Assembly (NCBI GenBank): GCA_003697065.1
Contig: RFFY01000523.1
Location: 1 to 10,160, forward strand
Direction: 5' to 3'
DNA length: 10,160 nucleotides
DNA from: Actinomyces sp.
Lineage (GTDB): Bacteria; Actinomycetota; Acidimicrobiia; Acidimicrobiales; Aldehydirespiratoraceae
The translations under genes were made by a program, and so were the position numbers. The notes below the pieces were generated by a model. That model saw only the letters and a program-made list of their open reading frames with translations. It was not told the DNA's origin and did no database searches. Positions 1 to 6,077 of the stretch are shown one piece after another; the first letter of the stretch is position 1; each line of letters starts with the position of its first letter.

Positions 1-3
1 CCT

Positions 4-22
4 CCCCACCCACCCCACCCCC
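4..22 (-). other. G-quadruplex-type G-rich tract
   Basis: On the minus strand this reads as four G-runs of 5, 4, 3 and 4 bases, each separated by a single T, and a further A and GG follow. Four runs of at least three G with one-base loops is the canonical pattern for a very stable parallel G-quadruplex. It directly follows the operon-end hairpin; one G (position 22) is shared with the stem. Folding and function are inferred. Confidence 0.55.
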
Positions 23-52
23 GGTGACGGCCGCCCCCGGCGGCCGTCACCG
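22..52 (-). terminator. Perfect inverted repeat at the end of the minus-strand operon, likely terminator
   Basis: Positions 22-34 and 40-52 are perfect reverse complements (13 bp). One further C-G pair (35/39) gives a 14-bp stem with a three-base loop. The TGA stop of the phosphatase (47-49) lies inside the 5' arm as read on the minus strand. No U-tract follows, only a G-rich run, so this is not a classical intrinsic terminator. U-less hairpin terminators are often proposed for high-GC actinobacteria. Its position at the end of the last gene supports a role in termination or in protecting the mRNA 3' end. Confidence 0.7.
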
Positions 53-637
53 CGTGGGGCCGGACAGGGCGTCGAGGTGGGCGGTCTCGTCGAAGCTCAC
101 CAGGCTCGGGGCGCCGGCGCGCCAGGCGATGCGGGTGATCGACGCCGGGGCCACATAGCAGCGCCACGAGATCTCGACCCCCACCCCGAGAGCCCAGGCC
201 ACCGCCGCCTTCACGGGCGAGACGTGGGTGACGACCACGACGTCGTCGTCGGCCGCGACCTCGACCAGGTCCTCGAGACCCGCCCGCACCCTCTCCCCCA
301 GCTCGGTCAGGGTCTCCCCACCCGGCGGGCGCCAGTCGGGCTCGGCACGCCAGCGGGTCCAGACCGCCGGATCGACCTCCGCCACCGGGGTGCCGTCGAG
401 CTCGCCGTAGTCGAGTTCGACGAAGCGCTCGTCGACCCGGTGCCCGGGAGCCAGGCGGGCGGCCGTCTGGCGGGCCCGCCTCAGGGGCGAGCTGACCACC
501 AGGGCGGGTCGGCCGAGACGCCGGGCGACGGCCTCGGCCTGGCGCTCCCCCTCGGGGTCGAGGGGCGGGTCGCGCCGGCCGAGGAGTTCGCCGGCCGCGT
601 TGGCGACGGTGCGGCCGTGACGCACGACGATCAGCAT
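47..637 (-). CDS. Histidine phosphatase family protein (phosphoglycerate mutase-like, CobC/GpmB type)
   Basis: A 196-residue cytoplasmic phosphatase of the histidine phosphatase superfamily, about the usual length for a single-domain member. The phospho-accepting RHG motif is at residues 6-8 (H7). The second arginine is in SPLRRARQT (R53), the acid is in the FVELDYGELDG block (E74), and the second catalytic histidine is H138 in THVSP, so the active site looks complete. The substrate cannot be read from sequence; alpha-ribazole phosphate, phosphoglycerate or another small phosphoester are all possible. It starts at an ATG 7 bp after the stop of the upstream membrane-protein gene, with a GAGG ribosome-binding sequence about 6 nt ahead. 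It is probably the last gene of the PBP operon, because a strong hairpin begins inside its stop codon. In Mycobacterium the homologous domain is fused to RNase H (Rv2228c) beside Rv2229c. Here the RNase H part is absent, but the zinc-ribbon partner lies two genes away. Confidence 0.93.
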   Translation of the reverse strand: MLIVVRHGRTVANAAGELLGRRDPPLDPEGERQAEAVARRLGRPALVVSSPLRRARQTAARLAPGHRVDERFVELDYGELDGTPVAEVDPAVWTRWRAEPDWRPPGGETLTELGERVRAGLEDLVEVAADDDVVVVTHVSPVKAAVAWALGVGVEISWRCYVAPASITRIAWRAGAPSLVSFDETAHLDALSGPTR

Positions 638-644
638 CCGCGCC

Positions 645-1130
645 TCACCCCTGCAGCGCCTCCAATCGACCCGTGCGGACGAAGCGTCGACGTCGTTCGG
701 GCCGGTCGAGACCGTGACGACGCACGATCCACACCGCGCCCAGCCAGCCGAGCACCTCGAGCGCCACGAGCACGACGCCGGGCCGGTCGAACTCGGGCGG
801 CGCTCCCGTCCCGACGGCGTCCGCCCCGAACGCCGGCCACCAGAACAGGCCGGCCCGGGTCCAGGTGCCCGACACGACCAGGAACACCAGCATCCCGATG
901 GGGATCCCGAGCAGGCGGCGCTGCACCAGGCGACGCCCCCGGGCCGCCACCATCACCACGACCAGGACCACGCCGGCGCCGAGGAGCGTGTGCAGGACCC
1001 AGGGCCGGCCCGAGAGATCCTCGACCAGGGGCAGGACACCGCCGAGGGCGACGAAGCGGTGGTCGGCCGCCGGGCTGTCGAACACCAACAACACGGCCAA
1101 CACGGCGGTCACCGCGAACCAGACGAGCAC
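645..1130 (-). CDS. Small polytopic membrane protein, possibly DUF457/YdjM-like
   Basis: A 161-residue integral membrane protein with about four hydrophobic segments, roughly residues 3-17, 47-63, 75-87 and 118-136. The last 20 residues are Arg-rich and probably cytoplasmic. The block around residues 29-50 (ALGGVLP, then VLHTLL) and the later GTWTRAGLFWWP block (88-99) recall the DUF457/YdjM group of predicted membrane-bound metal-dependent hydrolases. That link is from memory of the motif style only, and few candidate metal ligands remain (H24, D38, H47). It starts at a GTG one base after the TGA of the zinc-ribbon gene. The end of that gene (GAGGTGA) supplies the ribosome-binding sequence, so the two are probably translationally coupled. 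Function unknown. Confidence 0.8.
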   Translation of the reverse strand: MLVWFAVTAVLAVLLVFDSPAADHRFVALGGVLPLVEDLSGRPWVLHTLLGAGVVLVVVMVAARGRRLVQRRLLGIPIGMLVFLVVSGTWTRAGLFWWPAFGADAVGTGAPPEFDRPGVVLVALEVLGWLGAVWIVRRHGLDRPERRRRFVRTGRLEALQG

Positions 1131-1131
1131 G

Positions 1132-1833
1132 TCACCTCAACACGATGCGGCCGCACTCCTCGCAGTGCAGCACCGATCCGGGCGCGGCGTGCAGGACCCG
1201 GTCGGCCTCGACGGCGGGCATGGAGGAGGGGCAGCCCACGCAATTGCGGTCGAAGGTGACCACCGTCGCCGCCCCGAAGCCCGGGCGGAGCCGCTCATAG
1301 TCGGCCAGCAGGTCCGGGTCGACCGCGGCCGCCCGCTCGGCCCGCTCGGCCCGGTTGGCGGCCAGGGCGGCGTCGAGCTCCGCCTCCTCGGCGGCGAGGC
1401 GCGCCTCGAGCTCGGCGACCCGGGCGTCGACACCGGCGGCCGCCGCCTTGAGTTCGTCGACGCGAGCCTCCAGACCCTCGGCCGTCTCCATGGCCTCGAG
1501 GATCCGCTCCTCGAGCTCGCCCGCCCGCGACCGGAGGCCGGCGATCTCGTCCTGGAGGGCCTGCAGGTCGCGCAGGGCCGCCACCTCACCGGAGTAGAGA
1601 CGCCGCTCGTCGGCGGCGATGCGCTCCTCGAGGACACCCAGTTCGCCCTCGAGGCGCCGCTGGCGCTCGATCACGGCCAGGCGCTCGACGGCGATCTCCT
1701 CGATCCGGCGCTGGTGCTCGGCCTGCTCCCGGCGAGCCTCCTCGAGGGCGGCCCGGGTGGGCAGGTGCTCCCGGGTGTGGCGGATCTGGTCGGCCTCGGT
1801 GTCGAGACGCTGGACCTCGAGCAGGGGGTTCAC
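1132..1833 (-). CDS. Coiled-coil plus C4 zinc-ribbon protein (CT398/Rv2229c-like)
   Basis: A 233-residue protein. Residues 1 to about 175 are almost entirely Glu/Arg/Ala/Leu heptad-like helix and should form a long antiparallel coiled-coil hairpin. The C-terminus is a zinc ribbon with C198-x2-C201 and C224-x2-C227, ending in the CEECGRI block typical of zf-RING_7 proteins. Length and layout match the CT398/Rv2229c family, which is widespread but poorly characterised; roles in nucleic-acid or protein binding have been suggested. The GTG start is favoured by a clean GGAGG 6 nt upstream and by the conserved N-terminus (LLEVQRLDTE). It lies 31 bp after the PBP gene and 1 bp before the membrane-protein gene. 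Pairing with a histidine phosphatase in one operon recalls the mycobacterial Rv2228c-Rv2229c neighbourhood. Confidence 0.9.
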   Translation of the reverse strand: MNPLLEVQRLDTEADQIRHTREHLPTRAALEEARREQAEHQRRIEEIAVERLAVIERQRRLEGELGVLEERIAADERRLYSGEVAALRDLQALQDEIAGLRSRAGELEERILEAMETAEGLEARVDELKAAAAGVDARVAELEARLAAEEAELDAALAANRAERAERAAAVDPDLLADYERLRPGFGAATVVTFDRNCVGCPSSMPAVEADRVLHAAPGSVLHCEECGRIVLR

Positions 1834-1839
1834 CCGGCG

Positions 1840-1844
1840 CCTCC
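1840..1844 (-). promoter_or_regulatory. Shine-Dalgarno site for the zinc-ribbon gene
   Basis: The minus strand reads GGAGG, 6 nt before the GTG start at 1833. It is one of the clearest ribosome-binding sites in the window and fixes the start of this gene. It lies within the 31-bp gap after the PBP stop codon. Confidence 0.75.
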
Positions 1845-1864
1845 GACGGCGCTCGCGGCCCCCG

Positions 1865-4162
1865 TCACGGCCGGCTGGGCGGGGGTGGGATCGACGTCGA
1901 GGTCGACGGCGGCACCGTGGTGGTCGGGGGCACCGTCGTCGATCCCGGCGCTCCGCTGGTCGGGGGCGCCACCGTGGTGGTGGTCGTGGTCGTCGTGGTG
2001 GTGGTCGGGAGCTGGCACTGATCGAACTTCCCGTCGCCGTCGAGATCGACCGCTTCCATCAGGGCCGGGCAGCGACCGAACTCGGGATTGAACTCGACGG
2101 TGGGATCCTTGCACGAGTCGGTCACACCGTCACCATCGGTGTCGACCTCGAGGTCCTCGTCGCCGCAGGGACTGTCGAGGAACTTCTCGTAGGCCTTCTC
2201 CTCGAGGTCGGTGCGGATGCGACGCCCGCCCCGGGTCGGCTCGGGATCGGCGAACTCCACGACCGGCCGACCGGCGTGGTAGGCGGTGTTGAAGGCACCC
2301 CAGATGCGGGCCGGCACCGAGCCACCGGTCACGTTGCCCACCCCGGGCACCCCCCGCATCGGCACCCGCTCGTCGGGGTTGCCCATCCACACGGCGGTGG
2401 CGAGGTAGGGCGTGTACCCCACGAACCAGGCGTCACCGAAGTCCTGGGCCGTTCCCGTCTTGCCGGCGGCCGGCTGGTCGGGCAGACGTGCCCGGGTGCC
2501 GGTACCGCCACGCACGTTGGCCTCGAGCACCGAGGTGACCAGGCGCGCCGACTGCACCGAGATGGCCCGCTCGGCGTGGGGTCGGTTCTCGAACACGAGG
2601 TTGCCGTCACGGTCCTCGACCCTCTCGATGAAGATCGGGTCGACGTGCACCCCGTCGTTGGCGAAGCTGGCATAGGCCGTGGCCATGTCGAGGGGGGTGA
2701 TGTCGAACACCCCGAGCGGCATGGAGATGACCCCGGGGTCCAGCTCGCTGGTGACGCCCAGGGCGTGGGCGGTGTCGACCACGTTCGACAGACCCACGAT
2801 CTGGCCGAGGCGCAAGAAGGCGCAGTTCGACGAGCGCAGGGTCTGGGAGCGGATGGTGGCGACCGAGCCCGTGCTGTTGCCGAAGTTCCGCGCCACGTAG
2901 GGATCGGGGTGACCGGCGGGGTTCGGGAACTCGCAGGGCCCGATGCCGCTCACCTCGTCGGCGGGCACGTAGCCGTTCTCCATGGCGGCGGCCAGCACGT
3001 AGGCCTTGAACGACGAGCCGGTGGGCCGTCCCTTCTGGGTGGCGATGTTGAACTCGAAGCGGTCGAAGCCGGGACCCCCGACGAGGGCCCGCACCTTGCC
3101 CGTACCCGGCTCGACGGCGGCGAGGGCGGCGGTGAAGAAGCGGGGATCGTCGGGCAGGTTGGCGGCGATGGCCTCCTCGGCCATGGCCTGGGCGGCGGGG
3201 TCGTAGGTGGTGTAGATGCGCAGGCCACCGCCGAAGAGGGCCTCGGCCCGCTCGGCCCGGGTGGCGCCGAGGCGGGGATCGTCGAGGAGGCGACGACGGA
3301 CCTCCTCGATGAAGTACGACGTGGGCTGCCACTCGGCGGCCACGTTGCGGCGGCTGGGCAGGGGCATGTCGAGGTAGTCCTCGAACTCGGCCTCGGTGAT
3401 GTGGCCGGTGTCGAGGAGGCGCTTCAGGGCGAAGCGGTACCGCTTGCGGGCCTCGTCGGGGAAGCGGGTGGGGTCGTAGCGGGTGGGGTTGGAGATCAAG
3501 CCGGCGAGCAGGGCCGACTGGCCCCAGTCGAGCCGGTCGGGCGTGGTGCCGAAGTACTGTTCGGCCGCCGCCCGGATGCCGTACACGCCGCCCCCGAAGT
3601 AGACGGTGTTGAGGTAGCGCTCGAGGATCTCCTCCTTGGACATCTCGCGCTCGAGGCGCAGGGCGAGGGCCGCCTCGGGCACCTTGCGGCTCAGGTCGCG
3701 CTGGTCGCCGACGACCCCGTTCTTGATGAGCTGCTGGGTGATGGTCGAGCCGCCCTGCTCGATGCCCCCGGCGTTCACGTTGCGGATCAGGGCCCGGATG
3801 ACCGCCGAGGCGTTCACCCCGTTGTGGTCCCAGAAGCCCTCGTCCTCGACGACGACCACCGCCGTCTTGGCCTCGTCGCTGATCTCGTCGAGGGAGGCCG
3901 GGGCCCGGTTCTCGACGTCGTAGAGGACGTCGAACTGGTCGCCGTTGGCGTCGTAGACGATCGAACGCAGGGCGAGCTGGGACAGGTCGATCTCGGCGGC
4001 CGTGCTCTCGTTGGCGGACCAGATGGCGGCCAGGTGGGGAGCGAGCGCCCCGAGGGTGGCGGCCAGGGCCACCCCGCCCCCGATGACGACGGCGACGAGA
4101 CGGACCCCGCCGAGCAGGAACCGGGCCAGGGCGGCCGCCACCTCGCGCACTCCCGTTCGCAC
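1865..4162 (-). CDS. Class A penicillin-binding protein (bifunctional transglycosylase/transpeptidase)
   Basis: A 765-residue bifunctional peptidoglycan synthase that polymerises glycan from lipid II and cross-links stem peptides outside the membrane. A short basic N-terminus is followed by one membrane segment (about 15-45). The GT51 domain (about 75-260) has the EDEGFWDH motif (catalytic E106), QGGSTITQQ (136-144) and the EEILERYLN block (177-185). The transpeptidase domain (about 315-625) has S383-S-F-K, S444-S-N and K568-T-G, so both activities look intact. The C-terminus is unusual: two Cys-bounded DxDGDG loops (666-684 and 698-716), then eleven consecutive Thr codons and a Thr/Pro/Ser tail. 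No PASTA domain is visible. The GTG start at 4162 was chosen because TAGCGT lies exactly 7 nt upstream, as in leaderless genes. In-frame ATGs at 4258 and 4300 would add low-complexity sequence and collide with the divergent gene. It is the first gene of the minus-strand operon. Confidence 0.95.
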   Translation of the reverse strand: MRTGVREVAAALARFLLGGVRLVAVVIGGGVALAATLGALAPHLAAIWSANESTAAEIDLSQLALRSIVYDANGDQFDVLYDVENRAPASLDEISDEAKTAVVVVEDEGFWDHNGVNASAVIRALIRNVNAGGIEQGGSTITQQLIKNGVVGDQRDLSRKVPEAALALRLEREMSKEEILERYLNTVYFGGGVYGIRAAAEQYFGTTPDRLDWGQSALLAGLISNPTRYDPTRFPDEARKRYRFALKRLLDTGHITEAEFEDYLDMPLPSRRNVAAEWQPTSYFIEEVRRRLLDDPRLGATRAERAEALFGGGLRIYTTYDPAAQAMAEEAIAANLPDDPRFFTAALAAVEPGTGKVRALVGGPGFDRFEFNIATQKGRPTGSSFKAYVLAAAMENGYVPADEVSGIGPCEFPNPAGHPDPYVARNFGNSTGSVATIRSQTLRSSNCAFLRLGQIVGLSNVVDTAHALGVTSELDPGVISMPLGVFDITPLDMATAYASFANDGVHVDPIFIERVEDRDGNLVFENRPHAERAISVQSARLVTSVLEANVRGGTGTRARLPDQPAAGKTGTAQDFGDAWFVGYTPYLATAVWMGNPDERVPMRGVPGVGNVTGGSVPARIWGAFNTAYHAGRPVVEFADPEPTRGGRRIRTDLEEKAYEKFLDSPCGDEDLEVDTDGDGVTDSCKDPTVEFNPEFGRCPALMEAVDLDGDGKFDQCQLPTTTTTTTTTTTVAPPTSGAPGSTTVPPTTTVPPSTSTSIPPPPSRP
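1973..2005 (-). repeat. Poly-threonine codon run in the PBP tail
   Basis: Eleven consecutive ACC/ACG threonine codons open the Thr/Pro-rich C-terminal tail of the PBP. Mixed ACC and ACG codons argue against pure slippage and for selection on the amino acids. Such tails are typically extended, extracytoplasmic, and may be O-glycosylated or wall-embedded. Confidence 0.75.
2015..2167 (-). repeat. Duplicated Cys-bounded DxDGDG loop in the PBP tail
   Basis: Residues 666-684 and 698-716 of the PBP are both 19 residues long, begin and end with Cys, and share the pattern DxDGDGxxDxC at the same internal positions. This is the pattern of thrombospondin type-3, EF-hand or dockerin-like calcium loops. 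Equal spacing suggests an internal duplication with one disulfide closing each loop. Calcium binding is inferred from the pattern only. Confidence 0.65.
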
Positions 4163-4256
4163 CGCCCCGACGCTACCGGTCGGAGCCGGGCTCGTGGCGT
4201 CGCCGGCGAGTGCCGCGGTGGCCCCGCCGCCGGTGGGGCGTGCGAGGATGCGGGGC
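4163..4256. promoter_or_regulatory. Divergent promoter region between the PBP operon and the Gfo/Idh/MocA-like gene
   Basis: This 94-bp spacer holds signals for both directions. Minus-strand TAGCGT (4170-4175) serves the PBP gene. A weaker plus-strand candidate, GAGGAT (4244-4249), also sits 7 nt before the ATG at 4257. No clear operator palindrome was seen. Confidence 0.5.
4170..4175 (-). promoter_or_regulatory. -10 element of a leaderless promoter for the PBP operon
   Basis: The minus strand reads TAGCGT, matching the actinobacterial TAnnnT -10 pattern. Exactly 7 nt separate it from the GTG at 4162, which would put the transcription start at or next to the start codon. No convincing -35 is visible. 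The spacing is the main reason for choosing this start. Confidence 0.6.
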
Positions 4257-5255
4257 ATGACACCGGTCGACCTCGTTCTCGTCGGCCCGGCGGGGGCCAC
4301 GGCCGTTCACCGGGCTGCCGCCGAGCTCGTGGCCCCGACCATCCGCCCGGTCGATCTCGGCGCCGACCCGTCGGGCCCGGTCGACGAGGACGAAGACGAC
4401 GGGAACGGCACGCCGCGCCCGGCGGCCGCTCTCGTGGCCGGCCCCCTCGACGACCCGGTGACCACGGCCCGGCAGACGACGGCGATCCTGCGGGCCCGCA
4501 CGGCGGGGGCGGACCCGACCCCACCACCTGTCGTGGGCCTCACTCCCCCGGTGTCGCGTCTGCCCTCGACGACCCGCGCCACCTTCGACGCCCTCGGCGA
4601 CACCGCGACCGCCCTCGCCGTCCTGCCCGTCCTGCACGCCCCCGCCGTCCGGCGGGCCGTCGACGCCGCCTCCCGCCTGAGCGTCGTGCACCACGTGAGC
4701 GTCACCGTCCGCCTGCCGTCACCGGGGCCCGACGAGGGCACCGACTCCCCCGTCGACCGGGCCGCCACGGTCGACGCCGCGGTGAGCGCGGCCCTCGCCG
4801 TCGCTTTGGCCGTGGTGCGCGCTCCCGTCGACGCCGTCACGGCCCACCGCGAGGACGGAGACGCCGTCTGCGTCCTCGGCGCCGCCGGCACCCCGGCGGC
4901 GCGGGTCGTCGTGGGCCCGGGCGACGCCGTCCTCGCCCTCGAGCTCGAGGTCGCCGACGCGGCCGGGATGGTGCGACTGGAACTCGACGAGAGCGCCCGC
5001 CTCCTCCTCGACGGTCGGCCCGCCCACCTCGGCCCCCCCGCCCCCACGCCTCTGCACGCCTGGGGCCACGTCGCCCAGCTGGAACGCCTGGCCCGGGTGG
5101 CACAGGGAACCTCGACGCCGTGGCCACCGGTCGCCACCGCCGGCGACGTCACCCGGCTCGCTCTCGCCGCCGACTGGTCGGTGTCCACCGGGCGCCGGGT
5201 CGCCACGGCGGAGGTACCACCCGACGAGGAGCCACCCGGGCGTCTTCTGGCCTGA
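4257..5255 (+). CDS. Hypothetical protein, degenerate Gfo/Idh/MocA-fold pseudoenzyme candidate
   Basis: A 332-residue soluble protein with no signal peptide. Residues 5-34 (DLVLVGPAGATAVHRAA onward) resemble a worn Rossmann first strand and helix. VLPVLHAPAVRRA (122-134), then VVHHVSVTVRLPSPGP (143-158), align by eye with the 'R..P....a' and 'G.v..v.v....gp' blocks of Gfo/Idh/MocA oxidoreductases. GHVAQLERLARVAQG (270-284) and DVTRLALAADWSVSTGRRV (297-315) look like the family's C-terminal helices. The EKP catalytic motif is absent (VVGLTPPVS stands near its place). The GG..D.G.H helix is replaced by an Ala-rich stretch without His (169-187), so dehydrogenase activity is unlikely. There is a very acidic loop at 43-48. 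The ATG at 4257 is chosen for its 7-nt spacing from GAGGAT and because an upstream start would run into the PBP coding region. The gene is expected to be real; the family call is tentative. Confidence 0.7.
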   Translation: MTPVDLVLVGPAGATAVHRAAAELVAPTIRPVDLGADPSGPVDEDEDDGNGTPRPAAALVAGPLDDPVTTARQTTAILRARTAGADPTPPPVVGLTPPVSRLPSTTRATFDALGDTATALAVLPVLHAPAVRRAVDAASRLSVVHHVSVTVRLPSPGPDEGTDSPVDRAATVDAAVSAALAVALAVVRAPVDAVTAHREDGDAVCVLGAAGTPAARVVVGPGDAVLALELEVADAAGMVRLELDESARLLLDGRPAHLGPPAPTPLHAWGHVAQLERLARVAQGTSTPWPPVATAGDVTRLALAADWSVSTGRRVATAEVPPDEEPPGRLLA

Positions 5256-5270
5256 GGCGAACCCCGTCGC

Positions 5271-5276
5271 TAGCCT
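5271..5276 (+). promoter_or_regulatory. -10-like element upstream of the lipoprotein gene
   Basis: TAGCCT lies in the 33-bp gap after the upstream gene, 12 nt before the ATG at 5289. A start site 6-7 nt downstream would leave a leader of about 5 nt. No Shine-Dalgarno sequence is visible before this ATG, which fits near-leaderless initiation. It suggests the export operon has its own promoter. Confidence 0.5.
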
Positions 5277-5288
5277 GCGCCGATCCCC

Positions 5289-6077
5289 ATGGCGCCCCCG
5301 ATCCGCGCGACACGCTCCCTCACCCCCGTCCCCGCCGGGGTGTTCGCCGTGCTCGCCGTGCTGGCCGCCGCCTGCGCCGCCTCGACCCCGCCGAGCACCC
5401 TCGTCGTGCGCGACGTCGACGAGGTCACCCTCGACCCCGCCACCCTGCCCGCCGCCGTGCCCGCCGGCGCCACCGCCGACGCCGGCGCGGGTGAGACGGC
5501 CTCCCCGTCGCCGACGAGCGGTGAGACCGCCACCCCCTCTCCTCCCGACGACACCGGGCCCGCCGTGGCCGCGGAGGAGGCGCCGACCGACACCATCCCC
5601 ACCAACGCCGACGACCGGCCCGCCGTGTTCGGCCTCCTCGACGCCCTCGATGCCTTCAACACCTGCCTCGACGGGGAGGGGTACGCCTTCATCGGTCTCC
5701 CCGGCGGTGGTGAGCCCAACGACCCCCGCAACGATCCCGCCTACGGTTCGGCCCTGGCCACCTGCGCCGCCCGCTCCAACATCGTGCAGGCCCTGCGCGA
5801 CACCCAACAGGAGAACGCCGACCTCACCCCCGCCGAGATCGAGAGCCGCAACCGGGCCTACCTGGCCTGGCGCGAGTGCATGATCGGCCGCGGCTGGCAG
5901 GTCCCCGAACCCGTGCCCGACGCCAACGGTGTCCTGGGGGGCAACCTCCAGGGCGGCGACGGCGGCGGGCTCCAACCACCGCCCGGCGAGAGCCTCCTCG
6001 GCAGCGACGATCTGCGCGAGTGCGCCGAAGGCGCCGCCGACGAGGCTGGCCCCGACACCACCGGAGAGTCCCCATGA
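5289..6077 (+). CDS. Putative Cys-rich secreted lipoprotein, partner of the adaptor/ABC exporter
   Basis: A 262-residue protein. The N-terminus has basic residues, a hydrophobic stretch (about 14-28) and Cys at 29 in LAAACAAS, a reasonable though not perfect lipobox (Ala at -3, Leu at -4). Residues 30-108 form a low-complexity Ala/Pro/Thr/acidic spacer. A folded part follows with four Cys (126, 159, 197, 235) that could form two disulfides. The block LAWRECMIGRGWQVPEPVPDANG (192-214) resembles the 'CMR..G..fPdPd..G' motif of actinobacterial secreted proteins often encoded beside peptidoglycan-binding adaptors and ABC transporters. A Gly-rich segment follows. Its stop overlaps the next ATG by 4 nt (ATGA). 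It may be an accessory or substrate-binding lipoprotein of the exporter; function is unproven. Confidence 0.85.
   Translation: MAPPIRATRSLTPVPAGVFAVLAVLAAACAASTPPSTLVVRDVDEVTLDPATLPAAVPAGATADAGAGETASPSPTSGETATPSPPDDTGPAVAAEEAPTDTIPTNADDRPAVFGLLDALDAFNTCLDGEGYAFIGLPGGGEPNDPRNDPAYGSALATCAARSNIVQALRDTQQENADLTPAEIESRNRAYLAWRECMIGRGWQVPEPVPDANGVLGGNLQGGDGGGLQPPPGESLLGSDDLRECAEGAADEAGPDTTGESP
6063..6068 (+). promoter_or_regulatory. Shine-Dalgarno site for the adaptor gene
   Basis: GGAGAG lies inside the end of the lipoprotein gene, 5 nt before the ATG at 6074 and 8 nt before the second ATG at 6077. Either of the two adjacent Met codons could be used. The site supports coupled translation with the lipoprotein. 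Confidence 0.6.

Noticed and set aside
1973..2005. Poly-Thr codon run as a slippage-prone phase-variation microsatellite
   Set aside because: ACC and ACG codons alternate irregularly, so there is no long perfect repeat. A trinucleotide change would keep the frame and only alter tail length.
4163..4300. N-terminal extension of the PBP to ATG 4258 or 4300
   Set aside because: The extra 32-46 residues are low-complexity, would overlap the divergent gene's start, and lack the leaderless -10 spacing seen for GTG 4162.
1619..5494. A very long open frame (1,291 codons) on the plus strand opposite the PBP and beyond
   Set aside because: It lies antisense to clearly recognisable genes and its translation is low-complexity with no motif. 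Long antisense frames are expected from strong GC bias at third positions.
5876..6073. Upstream extension of the adaptor reading frame
   Set aside because: The added residues are Arg/Pro-rich and overlap the lipoprotein. The membrane anchor begins right after ATG 6074, which has a GGAGAG site.
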